DNA of 64,000 nt from Arthrobacter sp. zg-Y769 (GCF_020907405.1 NZ_JAJJOE010000011.1:124001-188000), one strand, 5' to 3'. Positions 36,007 through 46,422 are shown, numbered from the stretch's first letter. The notes: a model not told the origin generated them from the letters alone. Numbers and translations: made by a program.

Positions 36007-38487
36007 TCAGCCGGGCGTGTCCTGCTCTGCTTCCTGCAGGTTCCAGCCGGTAATGTACGGCGGATCCTGCCCTTCGTCGCGGGTGTACTGCCGGGCACGT
36101 GCCCGTTCGTCCTGCAAATGCTGCCGGAAGGACGCCTGCGTCGATCCCAACGACGCTACCCGGTCCAGCACGTCGATGGCCAATTGGAACCGGTCAATCT
36201 GGTTCAGCATCGCCATGTCGAAAGGCGTGGTGGTGGTGCCTTCTTCCTTGTACCCGCGCACATGCAGGTTGTCGTGGTTCGTGCGCCGGTAAGTCAGGCG
36301 GTGGATCAGCCAGGGATAGCCGTGATAGGCGAAAACCACCGGCTTATCCTGCGTAAACAGGGTGTCGAAATCCCGGTCGGACAGCCCGTTCGGATGCTCG
36401 CGCGGATCCTGCAGGACCATCAGGTCCACCACATTGACCACCCGGATTCTCAGCTCCGGCAGTTGTTCCTTCAGCAGCGCCGCGGCGGCCACGGTTTCCA
36501 GGGTGGGTACGTCGCCGGCGCAGGCCATCACGACGTCGGGATCGGTCCGGGAGCCCGGACCCGCACCTTCGCTGCCGGCGAAGTCCCAGATGCCGATGCC
36601 GCGCTCCACATGCAGCAGCGCCTGCTCCGGATCCAGCCAGACCGGGGCCGGCTGCTTCCCGGAGACCACCACGTTGACCCGGTCCCGGCTGTCCAGGATG
36701 TTCCCGGCGACGGCCAGCAGCGTGTTGGCGTCCGGCGGCAGGTACACCCGGATGACGTCGGCCTTCTTGTTCACCACGTGGTCAATGAACCCGGGGTCCT
36801 GGTGCGAGAACCCGTTGTGGTCCTGCTGCCAGACGTGGCTGGAGAGCAGGTAGTTCAGCGAGGCGACCGGCTGGCGCCAGCTCAGCCCGCGGCTGACCTT
36901 CAACCACTTTGCGTGCTGGTTGAACATGGAATCCACAATGTGCACAAACGCTTCGTAGCAGTTGAACACGCCGTGCCGGCCGGTCAGCAGGTACCCCTCC
37001 AGCCAGCCCTCGCATAGATGTTCGCTCAGCACCTCGGCCACCCGCCCGCTGCGGGCCAGGTGTTCATCCAGTTCGTCGATGCGCTGCTGCCAGGCCTTGT
37101 CCGTGACGTCATAGACGGCCTGCAGCCGGTTGGACGCGGTTTCATCCGGGCCGAAGATCCGGAAGTTGGACGGGTTTTTCCGGATCACCTCACGCAGGTA
37201 GCCGCCCAGGTTAAACATCGGGCTGACCTGCTCGGAACCCGGATGGTCGATTTTCACCGCATGGTCGGCGTAGTCCGGCAGGTGCAGGTCCTGGAGCAGG
37301 CGTCCACCGTTGGCGTACGGCGTCGCGCTCATCCGCAGGTCACCCTCGGGCGCCAGCGCGGCGATCTCTTCGATCAGCCGGCCCTCGGCGTCGAAAAGTT
37401 CCCCGGGCCGGTAGGACTGCAGCCATTCCTGCAGCTGCGCGAGGTGTTCCGGGTTGTCCTGTATTTCGGACAGCGGGACCTGGTGGGCCCGCCAGGTGCC
37501 CTCCACCTGCAGCCCGTCGACGACGGCGGGACCGGTCCAGCCCTTCGGCGAACGGAACACGATCATCGGCCAGCGCGGAGCGTGCTGCTCCAGCGCGTCG
37601 GCGCCGGGGATGTCCGGGGTCACTGCGGTCTTTTCACCGGTGCGGTAGGGCTCCTGGATGGCGGTGATTTCCGCCAGGCAGGTCTCCAGCACGGCAGCGA
37701 AGTCCTCGTGGGCCTGCCGGACACCCGCCGGGTCCTCCACCGTCACCACGTAGGGGCGGTAGCCGTAGCCTTCAAGCAGTTTCAGCAGCTGTTCCTCGGG
37801 CATCCGGGACAGGATGGTGGGGTTGGCGATCTTGTAGCCGTTCAGGTGCAGGATGGGCAGCACCGCTCCGTCCACCGCCGGGTCGAGGAAGCTGTTGGAA
37901 TGCCAGCTGGCGGCCAGCGGTCCGGTTTCGGCCTCGCCGTCGCCGATTACCGTGGCAGCCACCAGGTCAGGGTTGTCGAAGACCGCCCCGTAGGCGTGGG
38001 CCAGGGAATAGCCCAGTTCGCCGCCCTCGTGGATGGAGCCGGGGGTTTCCGGGGCCGCATGGCTGGGGATTCCGCCCGGGTAGGAGAACTGCCGGAACAG
38101 GGTGCGCAGCCCCTCCCCGTCCCGTCCCACATGGCTGTAAATCTCCGAGTAGGTGCCCTCCAGCCAGGCGTTGGCGACATTCGCGGGGCCGCCGTGCCCG
38201 GGCCCGGTAATGAACAGGACGTTGCGTTTCTGCTCACGGATCAGCCGGTTCAGGTGGGCGTAGATGAAGTTCAATCCGGGTGTGGTCCCCCAGTGGCCCA
38301 GCAGCCGGGCCTTGACGTCGGATTTTTCCAACGGGCGGCGCAGCAGCGGATTGTCCCGCAGGTAGATCTGCCCGACGGAAAGGTAGTTCGCTGCCCGCCA
38401 CCAGGCGTCCACACCGTCCAGGTCGCTGTCGGGGTGCGGTTCCGTGCCGGGGATGCGGTCCGTAGAGGCAGCACTGGTATCGGTCAT
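36007..38487 (-). CDS. xfp: xylulose-5-phosphate/fructose-6-phosphate phosphoketolase
   Basis: An 826-residue thiamine-diphosphate enzyme that splits xylulose-5-P (and often fructose-6-P) into acetyl-phosphate and a shorter sugar phosphate. Family landmarks are [59 protein letters not shown] and the ThDP-binding [10 protein letters not shown] (GDG at 182-184). The length fits the approximately 800-residue family. The start is ATG 38487 with GGAAGGACC. No acetate kinase gene is beside it. It gives a carbon-saving bypass in sugar use. Confidence 0.95.
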   Translation of the reverse strand: MTDTSAASTDRIPGTEPHPDSDLDGVDAWWRAANYLSVGQIYLRDNPLLRRPLEKSDVKARLLGHWGTTPGLNFIYAHLNRLIREQKRNVLFITGPGHGGPANVANAWLEGTYSEIYSHVGRDGEGLRTLFRQFSYPGGIPSHAAPETPGSIHEGGELGYSLAHAYGAVFDNPDLVAATVIGDGEAETGPLAASWHSNSFLDPAVDGAVLPILHLNGYKIANPTILSRMPEEQLLKLLEGYGYRPYVVTVEDPAGVRQAHEDFAAVLETCLAEITAIQEPYRTGEKTAVTPDIPGADALEQHAPRWPMIVFRSPKGWTGPAVVDGLQVEGTWRAHQVPLSEIQDNPEHLAQLQEWLQSYRPGELFDAEGRLIEEIAALAPEGDLRMSATPYANGGRLLQDLHLPDYADHAVKIDHPGSEQVSPMFNLGGYLREVIRKNPSNFRIFGPDETASNRLQAVYDVTDKAWQQRIDELDEHLARSGRVAEVLSEHLCEGWLEGYLLTGRHGVFNCYEAFVHIVDSMFNQHAKWLKVSRGLSWRQPVASLNYLLSSHVWQQDHNGFSHQDPGFIDHVVNKKADVIRVYLPPDANTLLAVAGNILDSRDRVNVVVSGKQPAPVWLDPEQALLHVERGIGIWDFAGSEGAGPGSRTDPDVVMACAGDVPTLETVAAAALLKEQLPELRIRVVNVVDLMVLQDPREHPNGLSDRDFDTLFTQDKPVVFAYHGYPWLIHRLTYRRTNHDNLHVRGYKEEGTTTTPFDMAMLNQIDRFQLAIDVLDRVASLGSTQASFRQHLQDERARARQYTRDEGQDPPYITGWNLQEAEQDTPG

Positions 38488-38527
38488 CGCGTGGGTCCTT
38501 CCGGTCGGTGTTGACGTGGTGTGCCCT

Positions 38528-41185
38528 TTAGGCGGTCTCCACCACGACGTCGGACGGTTTCTTGTCGGGTCGCAGGCCGCGCCAGACGGGATGGCGCAGT
38601 TTTCCGGTGCCGGTGCGTTCGGAGAATGTCACTTCACCCACCAGCGCCGGCCGCACCCACTGGGCATCGGAGGCATCGGCGGAGGGCACGTCGTCCAGCG
38701 GCGCCGTCTTGCGGGACATTTTCTTCAGGCGCGGGCCGATCGTGGCGAGGTCCTTTTCGCTCAGGCCGGACCCCACGCGTCCGATGTACTTCAGGTCCAC
38801 TCCGTCCGGAACGGCAACCAGGAGCGAACCGACCTTGTTCTGCCGGTTGCCCTGCCCCGGCCGCCAGCCCACCACCACTACTTCCTGGGTAAGCTGGTTC
38901 TTCAGCTTCACCCAGTTCTTGGAGCGCCGTCCCGGGTTATAGGTGCTGGTGCGGCGCTTGGCCATCACCCCTTCCAGGCCCAGTTCCCTGCTGGCTGCCA
39001 CCGCCTCGTCCATGGACATGTCCAGTGCGGGCGGCACCTGGACGTGTCCGTCCGGGGTGGCTTCGACCGCCGATTCCAGGGTCTCCCGGCGCTGTTCGTA
39101 GGTGAGGTCCGCCAGCGAGTTCCCGTCCAGCCAGAGCAGGTCAAAGACCATCAGGTGCACGGGCGTCCGCGCGGCGGCGGCGGCGATTTCCCGGGGTTTG
39201 GTCAAATGCATCCGGGGCTGCAGCAGGCCGAAGTCCGGCCGGCCGGCCTTGCTGATGGCAACGATTTCGGCGTCCAGTACCGCCCGCTCCCCGTTGAGGT
39301 GCGCGCTGAGGTCCTGCAGTTCCGGATAGGCGGCGGTCATGTCGTTGCCGTTGCGGGACACCAGCCGGGTGCCCTCCGGCGTCACGGTTACGACGGCGCG
39401 CACGCCGTCCCATTTCATCTCGAAGGCCCACTCGTCGTCGTCGTTGATCTCCGCCCGGCTGCCGAGCGTGGCCAGCATCGGCTCCACGGCGGGCACCGAG
39501 GCGTCTTCCGCGTCGCGGGCCACCTTCCCGACGTCGACGGACGAGGTCTTTGCCGGGGCGGCCGCCGTGGCAGGCTGTGTCCGGGCGGCAGCGGCCACGG
39601 ACTCCGTGGGGGATTCCGGCGCGTCGGCGGGAGCCGCGGTGGACTCCTTCGCCGGAAGCTCTTCGGGTTTTCCCTTTTCGCCCGGCTTCGGCTGGTGCTT
39701 CATCAGGTGGATCAGCCAGTTGTTGTTGGCCTTGTCGCCGCCCGAGCCGGTGTGGATCAGGGCGTAGCGGCGGTCGGCGGCACCGTCGCGGGCCAGGCCG
39801 CCGTCGGGCTGGCCGTGCAGCACGGCAATGACTTCCTTGCCGTCCCGCCACTTTTCCCGCTCATACGTGCCGTGATCCCAGATGGTGACGTCCCCGCCGC
39901 CATATTCCCCTTTGGGAATATGTCCCTCAAACTTGCCGTAATCCAGCGGATGATCCTCGGTCTGGACGGCCAGGTTGTTCTTCCCGGAGGTCGACGGCGG
40001 CCCCTTGGGCAGCGCCCAGGACACCAGTACGCCGTCGTGCTCGAGGCGGAAATCCCAGTGCAGCCGCCGGGCGTGGTGTTCCTGGATGACGAAGCTGTTG
40101 CCCTCGGACGGCGTGGACGGCTCCTCCGGGACCGGTTCCGGCGTCTTCGCCGCGTCCCGCATGCTCCGGTATTTGGTCAGCCGGTCCGCGCCGGTCCGGC
40201 CCCCGGCCGGGGCCTCCCCGGCCGCCTGCCCGGACACCTCCGTGGACACCTCCGTGGCCTCCTCCAGCGACTCCTCCTCGAAGGCGCCGCTCTCCATTCC
40301 CCCGAGCGGGTCGGAGCCGTCGCGGACGCGGTCCAGCACCTGCCGGTAGTCCAGCTGCGCCAGATCCGGATCCTCAAGTTCCTTCCACGTCCGCGGTGCC
40401 GCCACCGTGGGAGTGAACCGGCCGCGCAGCGAGTAGGGGCAGATGGTGGTTTTGTTGCCGTTGTTCTGGCTCCAGTCCACCAGCACCTTGCCCACGCGGC
40501 GCGTCTTCTTCATATCGCTGACCACCAAATCCGGATGGTCTGCTTCCAGGGCGCGGGCCAGCTCGTGGGCCACGGCATTGATGTCGTCGGAGCTTTGGCT
40601 TCCGTCCAGCGCGGCATAGAGGTGGATGCCCTTGGAGCCGCTGGTCACGGGCCGGGCGTCCAGGCCCATGTCAGAGAGGATGGCCCGGGCCAGGCGGGCC
40701 ACTTCGGCGCACTCCGCCAGTCCCACGCCGTCGCCGGGGTCGAGGTCCAGGACCATCCGGTCCGCGTTGCCGATCCTGCCGCGCGGCCCGAACTGCCACT
40801 GCGGCACATGGATTTCCAGGGCGGCGGACTGGGCCAGCCAGGTCAGCGTGGCCAGGTCGTTCACCACCGGATAGGTGTTGGTGGAGGTCTTGTGCTCGAT
40901 CGAGAACCGCTTCACCCAGGACGGTGCGGAGTCCTCGAGGTTCTTCTGGAAGAACACCTGCCCGGGATGTTCGGGCGTGCCCACTCCGTGCACCCAGCGT
41001 TTGCGCGTGGCGGCGCGGTTGCGCGAGTGCGGCAGCATGTAGTCGGCCACGGCAGCGTAGTAGGAAATCACGTCCGCCTTGGTGGTGCCCGCTTCCGGAT
41101 AAAGCACTTTGTCCAGGTTGGTCAAGCGGAGCCGATGCCCCTCCACGCTGACGGTCTCCTGCTTGTTTCCTCCGCCTGTCGCCAT
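38528..41185 (-). CDS. ligD: multifunctional ATP-dependent DNA ligase LigD
   Basis: An 885-residue non-homologous end-joining enzyme with domain order POL-PE-LIG, as in mycobacteria. The primase-polymerase domain (about 1-300) has the catalytic D147/D149 in LDLDPGDG and the SGSKGIHLY motif. The 3'-phosphoesterase (about 360-500) has [14 protein letters not shown] and [19 protein letters not shown]. An Ala/Pro/Ser linker follows, then the ligase domain with nucleophile K591 in [18 protein letters not shown] and [18 protein letters not shown]. Start ATG 41185 follows AGGGGG. Its partner Ku is 6.2 kb away on the opposite strand. Confidence 0.96.
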   Translation of the reverse strand: MATGGGNKQETVSVEGHRLRLTNLDKVLYPEAGTTKADVISYYAAVADYMLPHSRNRAATRKRWVHGVGTPEHPGQVFFQKNLEDSAPSWVKRFSIEHKTSTNTYPVVNDLATLTWLAQSAALEIHVPQWQFGPRGRIGNADRMVLDLDPGDGVGLAECAEVARLARAILSDMGLDARPVTSGSKGIHLYAALDGSQSSDDINAVAHELARALEADHPDLVVSDMKKTRRVGKVLVDWSQNNGNKTTICPYSLRGRFTPTVAAPRTWKELEDPDLAQLDYRQVLDRVRDGSDPLGGMESGAFEEESLEEATEVSTEVSGQAAGEAPAGGRTGADRLTKYRSMRDAAKTPEPVPEEPSTPSEGNSFVIQEHHARRLHWDFRLEHDGVLVSWALPKGPPSTSGKNNLAVQTEDHPLDYGKFEGHIPKGEYGGGDVTIWDHGTYEREKWRDGKEVIAVLHGQPDGGLARDGAADRRYALIHTGSGGDKANNNWLIHLMKHQPKPGEKGKPEELPAKESTAAPADAPESPTESVAAAARTQPATAAAPAKTSSVDVGKVARDAEDASVPAVEPMLATLGSRAEINDDDEWAFEMKWDGVRAVVTVTPEGTRLVSRNGNDMTAAYPELQDLSAHLNGERAVLDAEIVAISKAGRPDFGLLQPRMHLTKPREIAAAAARTPVHLMVFDLLWLDGNSLADLTYEQRRETLESAVEATPDGHVQVPPALDMSMDEAVAASRELGLEGVMAKRRTSTYNPGRRSKNWVKLKNQLTQEVVVVGWRPGQGNRQNKVGSLLVAVPDGVDLKYIGRVGSGLSEKDLATIGPRLKKMSRKTAPLDDVPSADASDAQWVRPALVGEVTFSERTGTGKLRHPVWRGLRPDKKPSDVVVETA

Positions 41186-41340
41186 GCCCCCTAGTCTTAC
41201 CGGGATACGGAACAAACGCCAGTAGTTCATCAGGGGGCTTACCAATTCGCCCGCGGAAAGGGTTCCGGCACCCGGCACGGGGTTTCGGGCGGTTTTCCGC
41301 AGACCGTCCGGCTGCCCTGACCACGGCGGCACCGCGTGTG

Positions 41341-41346
41341 TATGTT
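41341..41346 (+). promoter_or_regulatory. -10 hexamer of probable leaderless promoter
   Basis: TATGTT (TANNNT) ends 6 nt before ATG 41353; CTGACC 18 nt upstream is a possible -35. Confidence 0.48.
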
Positions 41347-41352
41347 GGAAAA

Positions 41353-42852
41353 ATGACAGAACGCCAGCACGTCCTGGTCACCGGCGCCACCGGCTACATC
41401 GGCGGGCGGCTGGTCCCGCTGCTCCTGGAGGACGGCCACCGCGTCCGGGTCCTGGCCCGCTCCCCGGAAAAGCTCTCCGATGTGCCCTGGGCGTCCGAGG
41501 TTGAAATTGTCCAGGGCGACCTCTCGGATCGGGAGTCGGCTGCAGAGGCCTTCACCGGAATCGATACCTTGTACTTCCTGGTGCACTCGATGGCCTCCGG
41601 CAAGGGTTTCAGCGACCAGGAGTCGGCCATTGCGCATCTGGTGGCCGACGCCGCTGCGGAGGCGGGCGTGAAGCGGATTGTGTATCTCGGCGGGCTGCAT
41701 CCCGAAGGCGAGCTTTCGCCCCACATGAAATCCCGTACCGAGGTGGGCCGGATCCTGCTCGAAGGCGAGGTGCCTGCGGTGGTGTTCCAGGCCGGCGTCG
41801 TTATCGGTTCCGGATCCGCCTCCTTCGAGATGATCCGGCACCTGACGGAAACCCTGCCCGTGATGCCGGCGCCCAGCTGGGTGCGGCGCCGGATCGAGCC
41901 GATTGCCGTCCGGGACGTGCTGCACTACCTGGTGCGGGCAGCGGATATCCCGCGCGAGGTGAACCGCACCTTCGATATCGGCTCACGGGAAGTGCTTACC
42001 TACGCGGAAATCATGAACGGATACGCCGAGGAGGCCGGCCTGCCCCGCCGTCGCATTTATGCCCTGCCGCTGCCCGCGCCGCGGCTCGCCGGACTCTGGG
42101 TGGCCCTGGTGACCCCTATTCCGCGTTCCATGTCCTTGCCGCTGGTGGAATCCCTGCAGCATGACGCCGTCGCCAAGGAACATGATATTGACCAGTATCT
42201 GCCGCTGCCCGACGGCGGATTGACGGACTACCACGACGCCGTGAAACGGGCGCTGGGCAAGGAAAAACGCGGGGAGGTGGAGACCACCTGGGCCAACGCC
42301 TCGGCAACCGCCGATCTGGCATCCGATCCGCTGCCCAGCGACCCGGACTGGGCCGGCCAGACGGTGTATGTGGATACCCGGCAGCGCCGTGCGGCAGTGG
42401 ACCCGGCCGCGGTGTGGCGGGTTATCGAGGGGGTAGGCGGCCGGAACGGCTGGTATTCGCTGCCCATGGCCTGGGCCATCCGAGGCGTCCTCGACAAAAC
42501 CGTGGGAGGTGCAGGGCTTACGCGCGGCCGGCGGAATCCCACCACCCTGTTCACCGGCGACGTGGTGGACTGGTGGCGCGTGGAACTGCTGGAGCGCGGC
42601 ACCCTGCTGCGGCTGCGTGCGGAAATGCGGGTGCCGGGCAAGGCCTGGCTGGAGATGCGCGTGGATCCGGACGGCCAGGGCGGCAGCCTGTACCGGCAGC
42701 GGGCCATCTACTTCCCGAAAGGGCTGGGCGGCAAACTCTACTGGTGGCTCATTGCCCCTTTCCACGGCCTGGTTTTTCCCTCCATGGCCAGGAACATCAC
42801 GCGGCAGGCGGCCCGGCTGGCAGCTCCGGCGAACCCGGGAACTGCCGGTTAG
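41353..42852 (+). CDS. NAD(P)-binding protein with C-terminal DUF2867 domain
   Basis: A 499-residue two-part protein. Residues 1-300 form an atypical/extended SDR with the cofactor motif VTGATGYIGGRLVPLLLEDG at the N-terminus and a YLGGLHPEGELSPHMKSR region. Residues about 340-490 match DUF2867, a helix-grip domain (WRVIEGVGGRNGWYSLPMAW; YFPKGLGGKLYWWLIAPFHG). The fusion is widespread in bacteria; the substrate is unknown. ATG 41353 was chosen over GTG 41338 because TATGTT lies 6 nt before it. It is divergent from ligD by 167 bp. Confidence 0.85.
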   Translation: MTERQHVLVTGATGYIGGRLVPLLLEDGHRVRVLARSPEKLSDVPWASEVEIVQGDLSDRESAAEAFTGIDTLYFLVHSMASGKGFSDQESAIAHLVADAAAEAGVKRIVYLGGLHPEGELSPHMKSRTEVGRILLEGEVPAVVFQAGVVIGSGSASFEMIRHLTETLPVMPAPSWVRRRIEPIAVRDVLHYLVRAADIPREVNRTFDIGSREVLTYAEIMNGYAEEAGLPRRRIYALPLPAPRLAGLWVALVTPIPRSMSLPLVESLQHDAVAKEHDIDQYLPLPDGGLTDYHDAVKRALGKEKRGEVETTWANASATADLASDPLPSDPDWAGQTVYVDTRQRRAAVDPAAVWRVIEGVGGRNGWYSLPMAWAIRGVLDKTVGGAGLTRGRRNPTTLFTGDVVDWWRVELLERGTLLRLRAEMRVPGKAWLEMRVDPDGQGGSLYRQRAIYFPKGLGGKLYWWLIAPFHGLVFPSMARNITRQAARLAAPANPGTAG

Positions 42853-43000
42853 GCGACAATTCCGTAACGACGTCCCAGATATACAGAGAAGCTAATATCA
42901 TCGGTAGGACAATACGCGCCGGTCGAGCCGGCCCAGCTGCAACTATGCCGGTTCCGTCTGTCGTGACGGCTCCCCGGCTTGTACTTGAGGGGACTTGGCT

Positions 43001-44236
43001 GTGCAGGACAAGAAGAGCCGTAAATGGCCAATAGCCGCGGCGGTTGCCGCGGTGCTCGTCATAGGCGGAATCCTCGGCGCAGCCTTCGCCACCGGCCGTC
43101 TGGGCCCTGCCGAAACCGGTTCGTCCCCCTCCGCCGGCGCATCCGCGTCCGCATCGGCGTCGCCGTCCGTGCAGGCCGCCCCGGTATCCATCACCACCAC
43201 GCCGGCTGACGGCGCCGTGGGCGTCAACCCCGCCGAGCTTCCCTCGGTAACCGCCACCAACGCGGTTATTGACGAAGTCATCCTGAAGCCGGAGGCAGGC
43301 GGAGATCCCGTGCCGGGCGTAATGTCCGCAGACGGAGCCGTCTGGACCGCGGGTGCACCCCTCGCCTTCAACACCAGGTACGGCATGGAAGTGGTGCTCA
43401 CCGACTCCGCCGGCAAAGAGACCACGCGCAGGCAGGGCTTTGAAACCGTGCTTCCCGCGAACGAAGCCAATGCCTTTATGTATCCCCAGAATGCCGCCAG
43501 TGTGGGCGTCGGCCAGCCCATCGACATCACCTTCAGCGAACCGGTCACCAACAAGGACGCGGTGGAACAGGCCATCAAGGTCACCAGCACCTCGGGCCAG
43601 ACCGGTGCGTTTTACTGGATCACAGACAACCGGGTCCGCTACCGTCCGGAAGCCTTCTGGGCTCCCAACAGCGCCGTCACCGTGGACATGCAGTTGTTCG
43701 GCGTGGACTTCGGCAACGGCATGATCGGCAACTTCAACGAAACCCGTACCTTCAACACGCACAACACCCGCCTGGCCGTGGTGGATAACAACACCAAGAC
43801 CATGCAGGTGTTCCTGGACGGGCAGCTGGTCCGGACCTTCCCCGTCACCCTCGGCGAACCCACCTGGCCTTCGCCTTCGGGCTACCAGGTGGTGGTCAGC
43901 CAGCACGAGAAGCTTCCCTTCCGCGCCGAGAGCATCGGGCTGTCGCCCGGCGATCCGGACTACTACGAACCGTTCGACGCCTCCTGGGCGAGCCGCCTGA
44001 CCAACACCGGCGTCTTTGTCCACCAGGCCCTCGACGGCGCCGTGGGTGCCCTGGGGCGGATCAACGTTTCGCACGGCTGCGTAGGGATGTCCGCCGAGGG
44101 TGCCAAGTACTTCTACGACACGTTCGACGCCGGCGACGTGGTGCAGGTGCTGAACACCGAAGCCGGGCCGGTTCCCATTTGGGACGGCTACGGCGACTGG
44201 AATATCCCCTGGGACCAGTACGCCGGGCAGCCCTAG
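43001..44236 (+). CDS. L,D-transpeptidase with Ig-like domain
   Basis: A 411-residue cell-wall enzyme forming 3-3 peptidoglycan cross-links or attaching proteins to the wall. It has an N-terminal membrane anchor (about 12-32), an Ala/Ser-rich linker (about 38-55), Ig-like repeats with TTPADGAVGVNPAELPSVT, and a C-terminal YkuD domain. The catalytic motif is INVSHGCVGMS with C360 and FVHQALDG upstream. It resembles mycobacterial LdtMt2-type enzymes, so carbapenem sensitivity is expected. Start GTG 43001 is 8 nt after GAGGGG; TTG 42995 is too close. The stop shares CTAG with the convergent gene. Confidence 0.93.
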   Translation: MQDKKSRKWPIAAAVAAVLVIGGILGAAFATGRLGPAETGSSPSAGASASASASPSVQAAPVSITTTPADGAVGVNPAELPSVTATNAVIDEVILKPEAGGDPVPGVMSADGAVWTAGAPLAFNTRYGMEVVLTDSAGKETTRRQGFETVLPANEANAFMYPQNAASVGVGQPIDITFSEPVTNKDAVEQAIKVTSTSGQTGAFYWITDNRVRYRPEAFWAPNSAVTVDMQLFGVDFGNGMIGNFNETRTFNTHNTRLAVVDNNTKTMQVFLDGQLVRTFPVTLGEPTWPSPSGYQVVVSQHEKLPFRAESIGLSPGDPDYYEPFDASWASRLTNTGVFVHQALDGAVGALGRINVSHGCVGMSAEGAKYFYDTFDAGDVVQVLNTEAGPVPIWDGYGDWNIPWDQYAGQP

Positions 44237-44898
44237 GCTTCCACCCGCAGGCCCAGCTGGTCCGCGAGCAGCGGAGCCAGCAGCACCAGCTGCTCTTCGT
44301 CCACGGTGAAGCCCTTAAATCCGGCAAGTCCGGTGATGCTGCGGAACGCGGACCCGCGCAGATCCGCGTCCACGGCCGTACCGCCGCTGCCCAGCAGCAG
44401 GGAGTCGATCCGGCAGTCGCGGAACGCCACCCGGTTCAGCCGCGCGCCGTCCAAATCCAGTTCACCGATGATGCAGTTGGAGAACAGTACGTTGGTCAGC
44501 GTGCAGCCGCGAAGGTTGAGGAAATCGATCTTGCCTCCGTCAACCCGCACGGAGTTCCAGCTCCCGCCGTATAGCTCAGCGGAGCCCAGGCGCGGGTTGG
44601 AGATCTCTACGTCCCGGAACGTGGTCCGTGCCGCCCGGAACACCGGGGCATACAGGTTTTCCAGAGTTGATTCCAGGAACCGGGCAGCGGTGAGGTCCGC
44701 GTTGTCCAGGGAGACCCCGGTGAGGCTGCATTCGGTGAACACTGCCCCGCGCAGCTCCAGGCCGGCGAAGGATTCGCCGGTGTATGCAACCGCTTCCTGG
44801 TGGCTGCCTACGGGAACGCCCGCGCCGTCGGCGAGGTCCTGCAGGCGGACCGGTTCGAGGACGGGCGGTTTGGTTCCGGTGCTGCGCGAACGCACCAT
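44233..44898 (-). CDS. pentapeptide repeat protein
   Basis: A 221-residue protein built of A(D/N)LxX pentapeptide repeats that fold as a right-handed beta-helix: FAGLELRGAVFTECSLTG, SLDNADLTAARFLES and IGELDLDGARLNRVAFRD are examples. Some relatives protect gyrase by mimicking DNA, but most have no known role and no such function can be assigned here. ATG 44898 lies 2 nt after the TAG of the upstream small gene (TAGGCATG), so translation is probably coupled. Its own stop overlaps the transpeptidase stop in CTAG. Confidence 0.85.
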   Translation of the reverse strand: MVRSRSTGTKPPVLEPVRLQDLADGAGVPVGSHQEAVAYTGESFAGLELRGAVFTECSLTGVSLDNADLTAARFLESTLENLYAPVFRAARTTFRDVEISNPRLGSAELYGGSWNSVRVDGGKIDFLNLRGCTLTNVLFSNCIIGELDLDGARLNRVAFRDCRIDSLLLGSGGTAVDADLRGSAFRSITGLAGFKGFTVDEEQLVLLAPLLADQLGLRVEA

Positions 44899-44900
44899 GC

Positions 44901-45119
44901 CTAGGCGGACCGGCGGCCGAAGAGGAAGTACGCAATGGGGCCGGCGAAGTTGATGCCGCACGCGGCCATCCACCATCCGCGGCTGCCGCGGATCTGGTCC
45001 TTCGGGCGCTTCTTCAAATCCCGCAGCGCGGCTCCGGCGAGCAGGAACTGGACTCCGGCCAGGGCTCCGAGGCCCTTTTTCTGTCCGCTGCTCAGGTCCT
45101 TGAGTTTTTTCTTTGCCAT
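44901..45119 (-). CDS. small membrane protein, PLDc_N-like
   Basis: A 72-residue protein with a lysine-rich start (MAKKKLKDLSSGQKKG), two hydrophobic segments and a central RDLKKRPKDQIRGSRGWWMAAC loop ending YFLFGRRSA. The pattern resembles the PLD-nuclease N-terminal (PLDc_N) transmembrane domain found alone in many actinobacteria. Function is unknown. The ATG has GGAAGGCACG upstream. It is the first gene of a two-gene unit with the pentapeptide repeat protein. Confidence 0.7.
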   Translation of the reverse strand: MAKKKLKDLSSGQKKGLGALAGVQFLLAGAALRDLKKRPKDQIRGSRGWWMAACGINFAGPIAYFLFGRRSA

Positions 45120-45186
45120 TGCCGTGCCTTCCGGTGGGTTGCTTCCCGCCGGCGGCCGCCGGACGGGTCTTGAACCCGATTATCCG

Positions 45187-45738
45187 CTATTGGCCGGCTG
45201 CGGCGGCAACCTGCCCGGCCTGGCCCAGTACTGAGTGCCCGCCCAGACGGTGATAGGTCCGGTTGTGGTAGACGAGCGGCTCCTGGTCCGTGCGGCCGGG
45301 CAGGATTTCCAGGACGGTGGCAGCGATCAGGATGGAGCTGCCCACGGGGATCCTGCCGTCGATCCGGCACCGCAGTGCCACGGGGGCTTCCTCCAGGAGG
45401 GGCTCGCCGCCGGGCAGCGTGCGGGTTGGCGTGGAGCTGAACCGGTCCGCCCCCTGCCGGGCGAAAAGTGCTGCCAGCGGGGCGTTGTCGGCGCCAAGCA
45501 GGTGGACGACGACGGTTTCGGACCCGGCAATCACGCCGGCCGTCCCGTGGGTCGAGGCAAGGGAGAAGGACAGGATCGGCGGTTCGGCCGAAACGGAGGA
45601 TACCGAGGAGGCTGTCAGGCCCACGGGGCCGGTGCCGCCGTCGGCCGTAATGATGGCCACTCCCGCCGGATGTGCCCGAAAGGCGTCCTTGAAAGCATCC
45701 GTTACATTCCGCTCGCACAGAGCAGTTTCCCGCGTCAT
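45187..45738 (-). CDS. flavin reductase family protein
   Basis: A 183-residue flavin reductase-like (FMN-binding split-barrel) protein. The HPAGVAIITADGGTGPVGLTASSV motif is the signature of NAD(P)H:flavin oxidoreductases that supply reduced flavin to monooxygenases; YHNRTYHRLG near the C-terminus is also typical. ATG 45738 has AAGGA 7-8 nt upstream. An alternative ATG at 45774 sits 6 nt after the -10 and would add 12 residues as a leaderless start. A SoxR box in a 19-bp spacer promoter lies directly upstream, so it is a strong candidate SoxR target. Confidence 0.9.
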   Translation of the reverse strand: MTRETALCERNVTDAFKDAFRAHPAGVAIITADGGTGPVGLTASSVSSVSAEPPILSFSLASTHGTAGVIAGSETVVVHLLGADNAPLAALFARQGADRFSSTPTRTLPGGEPLLEEAPVALRCRIDGRIPVGSSILIAATVLEILPGRTDQEPLVYHNRTYHRLGGHSVLGQAGQVAAAAGQ

Positions 45739-45780
45739 CTCAAGTCCTTCCGCAGACCAACCCAGCGTGGGCATTCCTCA

Positions 45781-45811
45781 ACGCTAGAACCTCAACCTTA
45801 GTTGAGGTCAA
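45781..45811 (-). promoter_or_regulatory. SoxR-type promoter with SoxR box
   Basis: On the minus strand, TTGACC (45806-45811) and TAGCGT (45781-45786) are separated by 19 bp, the long spacer of MerR-family promoters. The spacer holds CCTCAACCTTAGTTGAGG (45790-45807), a perfect 7-bp inverted repeat closely matching the E. coli soxS SoxR box. It reads toward the flavin reductase gene and lies just after the soxR stop. Confidence 0.85.
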
Positions 45812-45820
45812 ATCGCGGGG

Positions 45821-46279
45821 TCAGATGTCGAAAGCGCGGGCGCCGGTGCCGGTGCCGGAATCGTCAGGATTCACGAACCGGCACTGGGCCAGCGACAGGC
45901 AGCCGCAGCCAATGCAGCCGTCAAGCCGGTCACGCAGCGCCTGCAGGTGGTGGATGCGGGTATTGAGTTCCTGCTGCCAGGCGGCTGAAAGCCGCTGCCA
46001 GTCGGCCTGGTCAGGCACTCCGTCCGGGGGTAGTTCCGCGAAGGCCCGGTTGATCACGGCCAGCGGGATCCCTGCCTGCTGCGCTGCGCGGATCACGGCC
46101 ACCCGGCGGAGCACCGAACGGTCATAGCGCCGCTGGTTTCCCTGTGTCCGGCGGCTGGAGAGCAGCCCCTGGCGTTCGTAAAAGTGCAGCGCGGACACGC
46201 TGACGCCGCTGCGCTCGGCCACCTGCCCCACGGACAGTTCCAGCCGCGCCGGCACCGTCCCGGGTGTATTCGCTTCCAC
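45821..46279 (-). CDS. soxR: redox-sensitive transcriptional regulator SoxR
   Basis: A 152-residue MerR-family regulator. The winged-helix reads LSVGQVAERSGVSVSALHFYERQGLLSSRRT. The C-terminal [2Fe-2S] ligand set C122-x2-C125-x-C127-x5-C133 (GCIGCGCLSLAQCRF) identifies SoxR. Oxidation of the cluster by redox-cycling compounds activates transcription. GTG 46279 was chosen because AAGGAAGGG precedes it. The SoxR box lies downstream of soxR, before the flavin reductase gene, so the target rather than soxR itself seems to be controlled by that site. Actinobacterial SoxR proteins respond to redox-active metabolites. Confidence 0.95.
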   Translation of the reverse strand: MEANTPGTVPARLELSVGQVAERSGVSVSALHFYERQGLLSSRRTQGNQRRYDRSVLRRVAVIRAAQQAGIPLAVINRAFAELPPDGVPDQADWQRLSAAWQQELNTRIHHLQALRDRLDGCIGCGCLSLAQCRFVNPDDSGTGTGARAFDI

Positions 46280-46422
46280 GGCCCCGCCCTTCCTTGACTG
46301 CACCCATTATCCGCCGTTGGGTCCGCACTGGCGGCCGGAGCCGGGGCGTGTGAAAGTGTCCCTATCCGAAGCCGCTGCCCTGCGGCGCCGGTGAAGGTGC
46401 CGCCGCAGCGAAGGAGGCAGGT

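Noticed and set aside
42995-43001. TTG 42995 as start of the L,D-transpeptidase
   Set aside because: GAGGGG is only 2 nt upstream of it, while GTG 43001 has the normal 8-nt spacing.
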